From a bacterium HR20 (GTDB lineage: Bacteria; Bacteroidota; Ignavibacteria; Kapaibacteriales; NICIL-2), in NCBI GenBank assembly GCA_002898675.1, contig BEHW01000071.1:2501-11288 (forward strand): a stretch of DNA of 8,788 nucleotides, read 5' to 3'. Below, piece by piece: positions 1-5,855 of this stretch (its first letter is position 1; each line of letters opens with the position of its first letter). A program made the translations under genes and the position numbers. The notes beneath the pieces were generated by a model, which saw only the letters and a program-made list of their open reading frames with translations, had not been told where the DNA came from and made no database searches.

Positions 1-1
1 A

Positions 2-736
2 CGGCAGTGGTACGAGCGTTACTATCGCCCCAACAATGCAGTTCTCACGGTGGTTGGGTGCGTTGAGTCTATCACCGCAGTGCTTGAGCGAACTGCGGAG
101 CTGTTCAGTACTCTGGCACCATCGAGCATAGGTACGCACAACGAGTGCAGAACAGCGCCGCGACATGCCCGCCACGTCGAACGCGATTCAGTGCTGCCAG
201 CCGATATGCTTCTCTGCGCCTACCATCTCCCCGGCATCCACGATCGTTCCACACTTTCTACCGCTAAAGTACTGGCAACAGTGCTGGGCACGGGGCGTTC
301 TTCTCCTGTAGCACGCCGCTTCGTGTACGACGAGATGCTGGCACACACTGCACATGTCGGGCTTGACCAGCGCGAGCATGCCTCACTTCTGGAGTTCTCC
401 GCTATTGCGCGCACCAAAAGCATTACCGCCGATCTGCTCTTTGAGCACTGGCAAACACTGGTGCGAGAATTCTTCTTGTCTCGGCAACCGCTGAGCGAGG
501 AACACATGGAGCGTGCTCGCAACAAAATTCGCCGCCGCTACGCCCAAAGCTTCCAGACGACCGAAGGGTTAGCCGACATGCTCGCCACCGCCACACTGCT
601 CTACGGTGACCCAGAGCGCCCGTGGAAGGAACTCTCCGAACTTACCTCCATTGATCGGGACGCTCTTTGCAACCTTGCAGAAAAGCTTTTTCACCAAGAA
701 CCAGCAATTGTCGAATATTCAACCGTCCCCCAGTGA
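2..736 (+). CDS. M16-family zinc peptidase-like protein, C-terminal part (5' end outside window)
   Basis: The open frame is already running at base 2 and encodes 244 residues to a TGA at 734-736. The first residues, WYERYYRPNNAVLTVVG, match the segment that closes the first M16 (insulinase/pitrilysin) subdomain, where a Tyr-Tyr/Phe-x-Pro-Asn-Asn-Ala stretch precedes a beta strand. The remainder looks like an M16_C domain: a beta strand (LLCAYHLPG), a helical stretch around LATVLGTGRSSPVARRF that fits the usual G-x-x-S-x-L-x-x-x-L region, and an R-x-x-Y-A helix near the end. The catalytic HxxEH motif would lie upstream of the window, so I cannot say whether this is an active peptidase or the inactive partner of a pair, as is common in Bacteroidota. 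Processing of peptides in the envelope is the family expectation only. The stop overlaps the next start by 4 bases, which suggests translational coupling. Confidence 0.82.
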   Translation, partial: RQWYERYYRPNNAVLTVVGCVESITAVLERTAELFSTLAPSSIGTHNECRTAPRHARHVERDSVLPADMLLCAYHLPGIHDRSTLSTAKVLATVLGTGRSSPVARRFVYDEMLAHTAHVGLDQREHASLLEFSAIARTKSITADLLFEHWQTLVREFFLSRQPLSEEHMERARNKIRRRYAQSFQTTEGLADMLATATLLYGDPERPWKELSELTSIDRDALCNLAEKLFHQEPAIVEYSTVPQ

Positions 737-1164
737 AAACACTCCTTGGTACAGGGAACGTACATCTTGCATTGCTTGTGTGCAGACTCTGGCTGGGTGC
801 GATGATGCTCTACCATGGTAGCCTCAAACTCTTCGGTGGCATGGAACGCTTCCTCGAGACCGTCACATCGAAACTGCACCTGCCTGCTGCGCTGGGATGG
901 CTGGCTGCAGGGGCAGAGTTCATGGGCGGCGCGCTCGTTGCGATCGGACTTCTGACGCGACCTGCAGCAATAGGCATCGCCTGTACAATGGCCGTTGCAG
1001 CATTCGGTGCCCATGCGGCAAGCCCGTGGGCACAGAAAGAATTTGCACTCAGCTACTTCGTCTTCGCACTTGCGCTCATCATCGCAGGCGCTGGACAATT
1101 CAGCGTTGATGCGCTCATCACGGCAAAAAGCTCTGATGTCGAACCTTCTGAACGCGTTGGATGA
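733..1164 (+). CDS. DoxX-family integral membrane protein
   Basis: This 143-residue hydrophobic protein has four predicted membrane segments, at about residues 12-30, 55-72, 77-95 and 107-125. DoxX/DoxD family hallmarks are an N-terminal R-x-x-x-G segment with H-G-x-x-K-L-F-G-G (LWLGAMMLYHGSLKLFGG) and a second segment E-F-x-G-G-x-x-x-x-x-G-L-L-T-R-P. Family members include thiosulfate:quinone oxidoreductase subunits and many proteins of unknown function, so no reaction can be assigned. I chose GTG at 733 because it overlaps the upstream TGA as GTGA, a standard coupling arrangement. A TTG at 667 would give a longer protein, but the extra residues are non-hydrophobic and lie entirely within the peptidase gene. 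The stop overlaps the rpiB start (ATGA at 1161-1164). Confidence 0.85.
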   Translation: MKTLLGTGNVHLALLVCRLWLGAMMLYHGSLKLFGGMERFLETVTSKLHLPAALGWLAAGAEFMGGALVAIGLLTRPAAIGIACTMAVAAFGAHAASPWAQKEFALSYFVFALALIIAGAGQFSVDALITAKSSDVEPSERVG

Positions 1165-1604
1165 TACGGATCGCTCTCGGCGCTGATCATGCTGGCTACG
1201 CTGCAAAAGCTGCGCTCGCCGATCATCTCTGCGCTGCAGGATTCCAGGTGCACGACATGGGGACATTCTCGAACGATGCTGTAGACTACCCGGACTTTGC
1301 CGTCGCCGTTGCACGCGCCGTTGCAAGCAGCGAAGATGATCTGGGTATCCTCCTGTGTGGCAGTGGAATTGGCGTTTCCATCGTAGCGAACAAAGTCACT
1401 GGTATTCGCGCTGCGAACTGCTGCTCGCCAGAAATGGCGCGCCTTGCACGGCAGCACAACAACGCAAATGTCCTCTGCCTGGGCGCCCGACTCCATACGA
1501 TTGAAGAGCTCATTGCAATCGCAGATGCCTTCCTCCAGGCAACGTTCGAGGGAGGGCGCCATGAGCGTCGAGTCGAGAAAATCCACCAACTTACCGGACG
1601 CTAA
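1161..1604 (+). CDS. rpiB: Ribose-5-phosphate isomerase B
   Basis: This is a complete 147-residue member of the RpiB/LacAB family, which interconverts ribose 5-phosphate and ribulose 5-phosphate in the cytosolic pentose phosphate pathway. Visible landmarks are GADHAG at residues 7-12 (Asp9 and His10 for substrate binding), DYPDFA at 42-47, the catalytic-cysteine loop LLCGSGIGVSIVANK at 64-78 (Cys66), H99 in ARQHNNANVL, and the C-terminal GGRHERR at 131-137 with the phosphate-binding arginines. Position 68 is Ser where E. coli RpiB has Thr, which is a conservative change. Length is typical. ATG overlaps the DoxX stop by 4 bases, there is no obvious Shine-Dalgarno sequence, and deoC starts 2 bases after the stop. 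Pairing with deoC suggests handling of pentose phosphates from nucleosides. An allose- or galactose-6-phosphate isomerase role is less likely given the catalytic Cys and the neighbour. Confidence 0.96.
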   Translation: MIRIALGADHAGYAAKAALADHLCAAGFQVHDMGTFSNDAVDYPDFAVAVARAVASSEDDLGILLCGSGIGVSIVANKVTGIRAANCCSPEMARLARQHNNANVLCLGARLHTIEELIAIADAFLQATFEGGRHERRVEKIHQLTGR

Positions 1605-1606
1605 CG

Positions 1607-2284
1607 ATGAACATTGCGCACGCGATTGACCACACACTCCTGCGCCCTGAGCAAAGCACCCCGGAGCGCGTTGTTCAGCTCTGCCATGAAGCGATCGAGT
1701 ACGGCTTCGCATCGGTCTGCGTTTTGCCGTGTTACGTCCCACTGGCAGTCAAGGAGTTGGCAAAGACAGCAATTCCCGTCTGTTCTGTCGTAGGATTTCC
1801 ACTCGGTGGGAATCTTTCCGTGACCAAGCGAGCCGAAGCAGAACACTTGCTGGCGGTGGGCGCCCGCGAGCTTGACATGGTGCTCAACATCGCTGCACTC
1901 AAAAGCGGCGATACACAGCTCATCGTGGATGATATTGCCCACGTTGTGGACGTTGCGCACGCAAATGGTGCAACCGTCAAGGTCATTGTCGAATGCGGTG
2001 TACTTAGCCAAGAGGAGAAAATTCGGGCAGCGCATCTTGTCAGTACTGCAGGTGCAGATTTCATCAAAACTTCGACTGGATTTGGCTATGGGGGCGCAAC
2101 GGTAGATGACGTTCGATTGCTCCGCCAGCACGTGGCCTCCCACGTCAAGGTCAAAGCATCGGGTGGGATACGAACGCGTGCGCAAGCCGTGGAGCTGCTC
2201 CATGCAGGTGCTTCACGTCTTGGAACGAGCGCCGGGGTTGCAATCGTCACCGACACGGTCGAATCGTCCCAGGCTCCGTATTGA
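1607..2284 (+). CDS. deoC: Deoxyribose-phosphate aldolase
   Basis: This complete 225-residue class I aldolase cleaves 2-deoxyribose 5-phosphate to glyceraldehyde 3-phosphate and acetaldehyde in deoxynucleoside catabolism. It has the TIM-barrel signatures of the short bacterial DeoC type: AIDHTLL at residues 6-12, VGFPLGG at 62-68, ELDMVLN at 88-94 (Asp90), DFIKTSTGF at 151-159 with the Schiff-base Lys154, and KVKASGGIRT at 181-190 with the second active-site Lys183. All catalytic residues are present. It starts 2 bases after the rpiB stop, and its TGA shares one base with the ATG of the transporter gene (TGATG), so it is almost certainly on the same transcript. No nucleoside phosphorylase, phosphopentomutase or deoR-like regulator is seen in the window. 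Confidence 0.97.
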   Translation: MNIAHAIDHTLLRPEQSTPERVVQLCHEAIEYGFASVCVLPCYVPLAVKELAKTAIPVCSVVGFPLGGNLSVTKRAEAEHLLAVGARELDMVLNIAALKSGDTQLIVDDIAHVVDVAHANGATVKVIVECGVLSQEEKIRAAHLVSTAGADFIKTSTGFGYGGATVDDVRLLRQHVASHVKVKASGGIRTRAQAVELLHAGASRLGTSAGVAIVTDTVESSQAPY

Positions 2285-3228
2285 TGGCTGCACATCACCA
2301 CGACCATCATATCGCAGGTGATCTGCGATCGCTCGCAATTGCGCTCGGTATCACTGCTGGCATCGCTGCAATCCAGTTCATTGGCAGCATACTTTCCGCG
2401 TCGTTGGCCTTGCTCTCCGACAGTGTGCACATGGTAGTGGACGTCTCCTCCCTCGCGATTGCGTACCTGAGCTTGCGTCTGGCGCAACGGCGAACCGCTC
2501 AACATCAGCTGACGTTCGGCTGGCGACGTGTGGAGATTTTGGCCGCACTTGTCAATGGGCTGGTGTTGCTCGTTCTCTGTGGCTTGATTGCCTGGGAAGC
2601 TGTTGAGCGAATCACCACTCCTCGTGCCATACACACAACCCCGATGCTCATCACCGCTACGATCGGGGCACTTGCAAACGGAGCAGCATGGTACGTCCTT
2701 CGTGGGACGTCGCACTTGACGACGCGGAGCGCGTACTTGCACGTACTCAACGATTTGCTTTCGTCGCTTGTTGTCATTGTCGGGGGAATCGCAATGTCGC
2801 TGAGTGGATGGACATTGCTCGACCCACTGCTCTCGATAGCGATCACCGTCTTCATTGCTCGGAGTGGAATCGGCATTATCCGACGGGCAATCCGAATCTT
2901 GATGGAATCGGCGCCCGCACACCTTGACGTCGAAAGGGTTCGCGCGGTACTGCAAGACCATCCAGATGTTCGAAACGTTCATGACCTCCATCTCTGGCAA
3001 ATTGGAGCGACCTCCCACGCGATGAGTGCACACGTTGTGGTGACTACTACCGCCGACCGTGACCAGGCACTGCGCGATCTGCGTACCATGCTCAAGGATG
3101 AGTTTGGGATTCAGCATGCGACGCTCCAACTCGAAGGGGAGCAATTTGCCAAGAGCCACGACTGCAGAGGCTGCGAAGATCACGATCCATTCACCAGCAA
3201 TGATGAACGTCCTCATCCAACGCACTGA
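2284..3228 (+). CDS. CzcD-type cation diffusion facilitator (Zn/Cd efflux)
   Basis: This 314-residue inner-membrane antiporter of the CDF family has six predicted membrane segments within about residues 16-205. A His-rich N-terminus (MAAHHHDHH) precedes segment 1. Segment 2 carries the metal-site pair His49 and Asp53 in SDSVHMVVD, and segment 5 carries His153 and Asp157 in YLHVLNDLLSS. The HxxxD/HxxxD combination is typical of Zn/Cd-selective members, in contrast to the DxxxD type tied to Mn or Fe. The cytoplasmic C-terminal domain (about 210-285) includes the conserved V-H-D-L-H-L-W stretch at 232-238 and ends in a His/Cys-rich tail (HDCRGCEDHD). I chose ATG at 2284, which overlaps the deoC stop; the TTG one codon upstream is less likely. 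Its last 29 bases overlap dut. Confidence 0.95.
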   Translation: MAAHHHDHHIAGDLRSLAIALGITAGIAAIQFIGSILSASLALLSDSVHMVVDVSSLAIAYLSLRLAQRRTAQHQLTFGWRRVEILAALVNGLVLLVLCGLIAWEAVERITTPRAIHTTPMLITATIGALANGAAWYVLRGTSHLTTRSAYLHVLNDLLSSLVVIVGGIAMSLSGWTLLDPLLSIAITVFIARSGIGIIRRAIRILMESAPAHLDVERVRAVLQDHPDVRNVHDLHLWQIGATSHAMSAHVVVTTTADRDQALRDLRTMLKDEFGIQHATLQLEGEQFAKSHDCRGCEDHDPFTSNDERPHPTH

Positions 3229-3646
3229 TTCAGCATTTGCAGACCTTCCACTTCCTACCTACGCTACTCCCGGTGCTGCCGGAATGGATATTGCGGCTGC
3301 TGTTGCCGAGCCACTCGTCATTCCACCTGGCGGCATAGCTCTTGTGCCGACAGCGCTTGCCATCGCACTTCCGGATGGCTACGAGGCACAGATTCGTTCA
3401 CGGAGCGGCTTGGCACTCAAGCACGGTATTTTTTGCCTCAACTCCCCCGGTACAATAGACAGCGACTATCGCGGTGAGATCAAGGTTATTCTAGCCAACG
3501 CAAGTAGTGTGGCGTTCACGATTGAGCGTGGGATGCGTATCGCACAACTTGTCGTAGCGCGCTATGAGCGCGTTACCTGGCAACTTGTCGAACAGCTTCC
3601 TTCAAGTCGGCGAAACACTGGCGGGTTCGGTAGCACCGGCGGATGA
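3200..3646 (+). CDS. dut: dUTP diphosphatase (dUTPase)
   Basis: This trimeric-type dUTPase of 147 or 148 residues hydrolyses dUTP to dUMP and diphosphate, keeping uracil out of DNA and supplying dTMP synthesis. All five family motifs are readable, numbered from the second ATG: motif 1 PGAAGMDI (23-30), motif 2 RSRSGLA (65-71), motif 3 GTIDSDYRGEI (83-93) with the catalytic Asp86, motif 4 RIAQLV (112-117), and the mobile C-terminal motif 5 TGGFGSTG (139-146). Two ATGs occur in tandem at 3200 and 3203; either could start translation and neither has a clear Shine-Dalgarno sequence. The start lies 29 bases inside the transporter gene, so translation probably depends on ribosomes finishing that gene. 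It is the last gene of the + strand cluster; a terminator follows 8 bases later. Confidence 0.97.
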   Translation: MMNVLIQRTDSAFADLPLPTYATPGAAGMDIAAAVAEPLVIPPGGIALVPTALAIALPDGYEAQIRSRSGLALKHGIFCLNSPGTIDSDYRGEIKVILANASSVAFTIERGMRIAQLVVARYERVTWQLVEQLPSSRRNTGGFGSTGG

Positions 3647-3653
3647 CAAAAAG

Positions 3654-3689
3654 AAGCGTCCCTGCGCACTGCGGCGCAGGGACGCTTTT
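3654..3689. terminator. Strong bidirectional terminator between dut and the small peptide gene
   Basis: A perfect 14-bp GC-rich stem (AAGCGTCCCTGCGC at 3654-3667 with its complement at 3674-3687) closes a 6-base loop. On the + strand it is followed by TT and then C after the last pair. On the - strand the second arm is followed by a richer T run (CTTTTTG, from 3653 down to 3647). It begins 8 bases after the dut stop. On the other strand it lies about 70 bases beyond the stop of the double-glycine peptide gene. It therefore fits an intrinsic terminator shared by two converging transcription units. Confidence 0.88.
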
Positions 3690-3760
3690 CCACCCACCGC
3701 TCGAGAAGAGTCCGTTCTCATGGTAGCACTCCCCGAGCAGTTGACAAGAGCTCCTCGCTC

Positions 3761-3913
3761 TTAGCCATTTCCTGGTGGAGGAGGCGGAGTTGGGTCATTT
3801 GCGCGGGGGTCGAATGGGTCCTCCCAAATGATGGACCAACCACCACCACCGCCGATGACAGTTTGCATCTGCTCAGCGGTGAGGAGCTCCAGCCCGACTG
3901 TGCGGACGTCCAT
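3761..3913 (-). CDS. Small peptide with a double-glycine (GG) leader, RiPP/bacteriocin-like precursor
   Basis: A 50-residue peptide I do not recognise as any named family. Residues 8-22 read LELLTAEQMQTVIGG, which resembles the leader of peptides cut after Gly-Gly by peptidase-domain ABC exporters (E-L/hydrophobic, E-x-M/L, x-V/I-x-G-G). Cleavage after Gly22 would release a 28-residue core, GGGWSIIWEDPFDP followed by RANDPTPPPPPGNG. The core is acidic, rich in Gly and Pro, has two Trp and no Cys, which argues against thioether or disulfide cross-linking. The start at 3911-3913 is preceded by GGAGG with 5-nt spacing, the best ribosome-binding site in the window. A longer frame to an ATG at 4013-4015 (84 residues) begins upstream of the predicted transcription start and is rejected. 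No exporter or modifying enzyme is in the window. Function as a bacteriocin, signal or secreted structural peptide is open. Confidence 0.68.
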   Translation of the reverse strand: MDVRTVGLELLTAEQMQTVIGGGGGWSIIWEDPFDPRANDPTPPPPPGNG

Positions 3914-3918
3914 GAGAG

Positions 3919-3923
3919 CCTCC
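3919..3923 (-). promoter_or_regulatory. Ribosome-binding site deciding the start of the GG-leader peptide
   Basis: On the - strand GGAGG is followed by CTCTC and then the ATG at 3913-3911, giving a 5-nt spacing. Most other genes here have little or no Shine-Dalgarno sequence, so this strong site supports both the reality of the gene and the 50-codon start. Confidence 0.75.
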
Positions 3924-3968
3924 AACGAAACAGTGGAACATACACATTTCCCCAGCGCATAACGCGCT

Positions 3969-4008
3969 GTAGGAATTTCTCTGACAAACTTACGAAAGAA
4001 ATTCCTAC
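3969..4008. repeat. Perfect 12-bp inverted repeat flanking the -7 box (candidate operator)
   Basis: GTAGGAATTTCT at 3969-3980 and AGAAATTCCTAC at 3997-4008 are perfect reverse complements separated by 16 nt. One arm sits in the -33/-7 spacer and the other at or just past the expected transcription start of the peptide gene. Neither strand has a T run right after the repeat, so a simple terminator for the phosphatase gene is not favoured. An operator for a dimeric regulator is an inference from the geometry. A hairpin in read-through mRNA from the upstream phosphatase gene is the main alternative. Confidence 0.7.
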
Positions 4009-4015
4009 GATGCAA
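3985..4015 (-). promoter_or_regulatory. Bacteroidota-type promoter for the GG-leader peptide gene
   Basis: Reading the - strand, TTG (4015-4013) is followed after exactly 20 nt by TAAGTTTG (3992-3985). This matches the Bacteroidota housekeeping consensus, a -33 TTG/TTTG and a -7 TAnnTTTG, at a permitted spacing. Transcription would start near 3977-3981, leaving a leader of about 65 nt before the GGAGG-preceded ATG. The -7 box lies inside the loop of a perfect inverted repeat. The match is by sequence only. Confidence 0.6.
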
Positions 4016-4051
4016 GAAAAATTTTCGTTGCCCTCAAAAAATTCTGTGCCA

Positions 4052-5617
4052 TCATTGGCGACGTGCCCCTACTGGCAACGGCTTCCCATCCACTTGGCCA
4101 ATCGAAAGATTGAGTAGTCGCGCAAGAACTGGCACAATATCGGCCGGAGAACTGGGAGCATCTATCGAGCCCGGCTTCAACTGTCCGCCAAAGAACACAA
4201 GCGGTACCCATCGATCGTAGGAATATGGTGTGCCGTGCTGCGCTGGTGTTGTGCCAAAGATCCAACGCTCCCTGGGATACAGCGCAAGATCGCCACATCG
4301 TTCTGCGTTGTAACTCCGAGCCACAAGGCCAACTATTCCAGTATCCAGGGCTTGGTGTTGAATTTGGCGTGCTGTCATCACAATCCCGATCCCTTCCTGC
4401 GTAGCGAGCCATTGCGCCAAGCGCGTGCAAAGAGTATCAAAGGGGATACCAGCCATTTTTGCAGCAGTGCGATTCAGCCAGAGCCATGGAGGGAAGAAGT
4501 ATCGTACAAGCCGCCCACGTCGAGTGTAGCCACCTTGTGCTGCAAACCATCGTTCGATTCGAGCAAGGAGCGTATCAGTGCGAATCCGCCCAGCATCCTG
4601 CCCCTGGGCGCGCATGAGTTCTGGGATGCTCTCCGCACCGTGGTCGCTGGTCAATACTACCACGTAGTGCTCACGCCCGATGCGCCTGTCGAGCTCATCG
4701 AGAAATGCGGCAAGTATCTGGTCGCACGCGACGAGGAGCTCTGCGAACTCTCGGCTATCCGGTCCGAAAAGGTGACCGACAAGGTCCGTCGTCGAAACGC
4801 TGATGCAGAGCAAGTCTGGGATTGAATCCCTGCCGAGCTGTTCGTGCTCTATGCATGCGCGCGCTGCTTGAAAGAGCCACTCAACCGCCATCGGCGTCAG
4901 GGCAAATGCATGCCAGAAATCATCACGAGCTGTGTCGGAAGGGATAGAGTGTGGAAAGTAGGTGGTTCCTCCAGGAAAGCGGCCTTCCCATTCCGCCGTA
5001 TCCAATGGTGCCGGCGATACATACTGCGCACTCCACACAGCTCCAGCAGCGCGCGCTGGTGCATAGTCACGGTTGAACTGGGCGATCCATCTTGGCAGCG
5101 GCTGATAGTACCGTGAGCTTCCCAACCCAACGTGTGGTATAAGCCAGCATGCACCATCGGGCTTGTGCCCGCCGAAAAAGATCGCTCCCCGATCCTTGTG
5201 CGAAAAGCTCCATACCTTGCTTTGTGGAGAGTTTGCCTTCAGATAGTCCCCGAGCGCAGGCTTGAGCAGCAGCCGCGGCGAGGGAATACCGAGCAGCGTA
5301 TCGTCGGTTGCGTAGAGTGCGCGATCGCCGATGACAAAATCGTTGCCTACAATTCCATGGCGAGCTGGGTTGCACCCTGTTGCAATCGTTGCATGCCCAG
5401 CTGCCGTGACCGTCGTTGCGTAATCGAACATGCAACGCTCAGCAACAACGCCTTCCCCCAGCAAGCGGAGAAAGCCTTGCGTGCTAAGCCACGGCCGCAC
5501 AGCTTCGATTCGATCTGCGCGAAGCTGATCGTAGCAGAGGAGAACGACCAACCGCGGCGTTGCGGATAGGGCAGCAACATTCAGCATTGCCAGTGCGAAA
5601 AGTACGCGACGAATCAT
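4052..5617 (-). CDS. Secreted alkaline phosphatase, PafA-like (phosphodiesterase/NPP fold)
   Basis: This 521-residue protein is a phosphate monoester hydrolase of the alkaline phosphatase superfamily, predicted periplasmic. Residues 1-19 form a signal peptide (RR, hydrophobic core, ALSA before Thr20). Both zinc sites appear complete: Asp30 (CYDQLRAD), nucleophile Thr71 in TTVTAAGHATIATG, Asp278 and His282 in TTDLVGHLFGP, Asp325 and His326 in SDHGAE, and His461 in QHGTPYSYDRW. Asn92 and the K-D-R at 141-143 match the Asn and Lys/Arg that mark monoesterases of the PafA type, so a phosphodiesterase is less likely. Length fits the family. Its end lies about 138 bases upstream of the peptide start. 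AAGGA 8 nt before the ATG is a possible ribosome-binding site. It would release phosphate from organic phosphates, but no Pho-type box is recognisable. Confidence 0.93.
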   Translation of the reverse strand: MIRRVLFALAMLNVAALSATPRLVVLLCYDQLRADRIEAVRPWLSTQGFLRLLGEGVVAERCMFDYATTVTAAGHATIATGCNPARHGIVGNDFVIGDRALYATDDTLLGIPSPRLLLKPALGDYLKANSPQSKVWSFSHKDRGAIFFGGHKPDGACWLIPHVGLGSSRYYQPLPRWIAQFNRDYAPARAAGAVWSAQYVSPAPLDTAEWEGRFPGGTTYFPHSIPSDTARDDFWHAFALTPMAVEWLFQAARACIEHEQLGRDSIPDLLCISVSTTDLVGHLFGPDSREFAELLVACDQILAAFLDELDRRIGREHYVVVLTSDHGAESIPELMRAQGQDAGRIRTDTLLARIERWFAAQGGYTRRGRLVRYFFPPWLWLNRTAAKMAGIPFDTLCTRLAQWLATQEGIGIVMTARQIQHQALDTGIVGLVARSYNAERCGDLALYPRERWIFGTTPAQHGTPYSYDRWVPLVFFGGQLKPGSIDAPSSPADIVPVLARLLNLSIGQVDGKPLPVGARRQ

Positions 5618-5623
5618 AGAAGC

Positions 5624-5638
5624 ATTCCTTCGAGGAAT
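5624..5638 (-). promoter_or_regulatory. Small inverted repeat covering the phosphatase ribosome-binding site
   Basis: On the - strand, ATTCCT CGA AGGAAT forms a 6-bp stem with a 3-base loop. The AAGGA Shine-Dalgarno sequence (5630-5626) is inside it, 8 nt before the ATG. In mRNA this hairpin could reduce ribosome access; as DNA it could be a protein site. It is short and could be chance. Confidence 0.35.
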
Positions 5639-5694
5639 CCAACAGCACTACAAATCTCGTGGTCGGTATTTAGCCGGAATGGTTACGAAAACAC

Positions 5695-5729
5695 AATGCC
5701 CGCCAACGCATGGAGCATCGGCGGGCATT
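5695..5729 (-). terminator. Terminator after tRNA-Leu
   Basis: A perfect 10-bp stem (AATGCCCGCC at 5695-5704 with GGCGGGCATT at 5720-5729) encloses a 15-base loop. Read on the - strand it lies 5 bases beyond the tRNA 3' end and is followed by GTGTTTTCG, a modest T run. It fits an intrinsic terminator for the metK-tRNA unit and separates it from the phosphatase gene about 75 bases further on. Confidence 0.75.
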
Positions 5730-5734
5730 CCTTG

Positions 5735-5816
5735 TGCGGAAGGCGGGACTTGAACCCGCACGCCTTTCGGCGCCACCCCCTCAAGATGGTGCGTCTGCCA
5801 ATTCCGCCACTTCCGC
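5735..5816 (-). tRNA. tRNA-Leu (anticodon GAG)
   Basis: An 82-nt class II tRNA folds completely on the - strand. It has acceptor stem GCGGAAG/CTTCCGC with discriminator A, and D arm GCGGAATTGGCAGACGC. The anticodon stem is CCATC/GGTGG around loop TTGAGGG, giving anticodon GAG, which reads CUC and CUU. A long variable arm CGCC-GAAA-GGCG and T arm GCGGG-TTCAAGT-CCCGC complete the fold. The long variable arm and anticodon identify leucine. The CCA end is not encoded (the genome reads CAAG after the discriminator) and must be added by nucleotidyltransferase. It lies 39 bases after metK on the same strand, just before a terminator. Confidence 0.96.
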
Positions 5817-5855
5817 ACTACGTGCGGTGCAAAAATACTGCACGCTGAGAAAATT

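Noticed and set aside
667..732. TTG-initiated N-terminal extension of the DoxX-family protein
   Set aside because: It lies wholly inside the peptidase gene and adds a polar stretch not typical of the family. GTG at 733 gives a standard 4-base overlap.
3059..3199. Longer dUTPase reading frame beginning inside the transporter gene
   Set aside because: The extra residues are a frame shadow of the CDF C-terminal domain. Trimeric dUTPases normally begin a few residues before the motif found just after the ATG at 3200/3203.
3746..3762. AAGAGC/GCTCTT hairpin at the stop of the small peptide gene
   Set aside because: A 6-bp stem with no T run. The much stronger hairpin at 3654-3687 explains termination.
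3761..4015. 84-codon version of the small peptide starting at 4015
   Set aside because: Its start overlaps the predicted -33 element and precedes the predicted transcription start. The extra residues are not leader-like, and the ATG at 3913 has a strong GGAGG.
4235..4825. 196-codon frame on the + strand antisense to the phosphatase
   Set aside because: The opposite strand encodes a complete enzyme with all catalytic motifs. The antisense translation has no recognisable domain.
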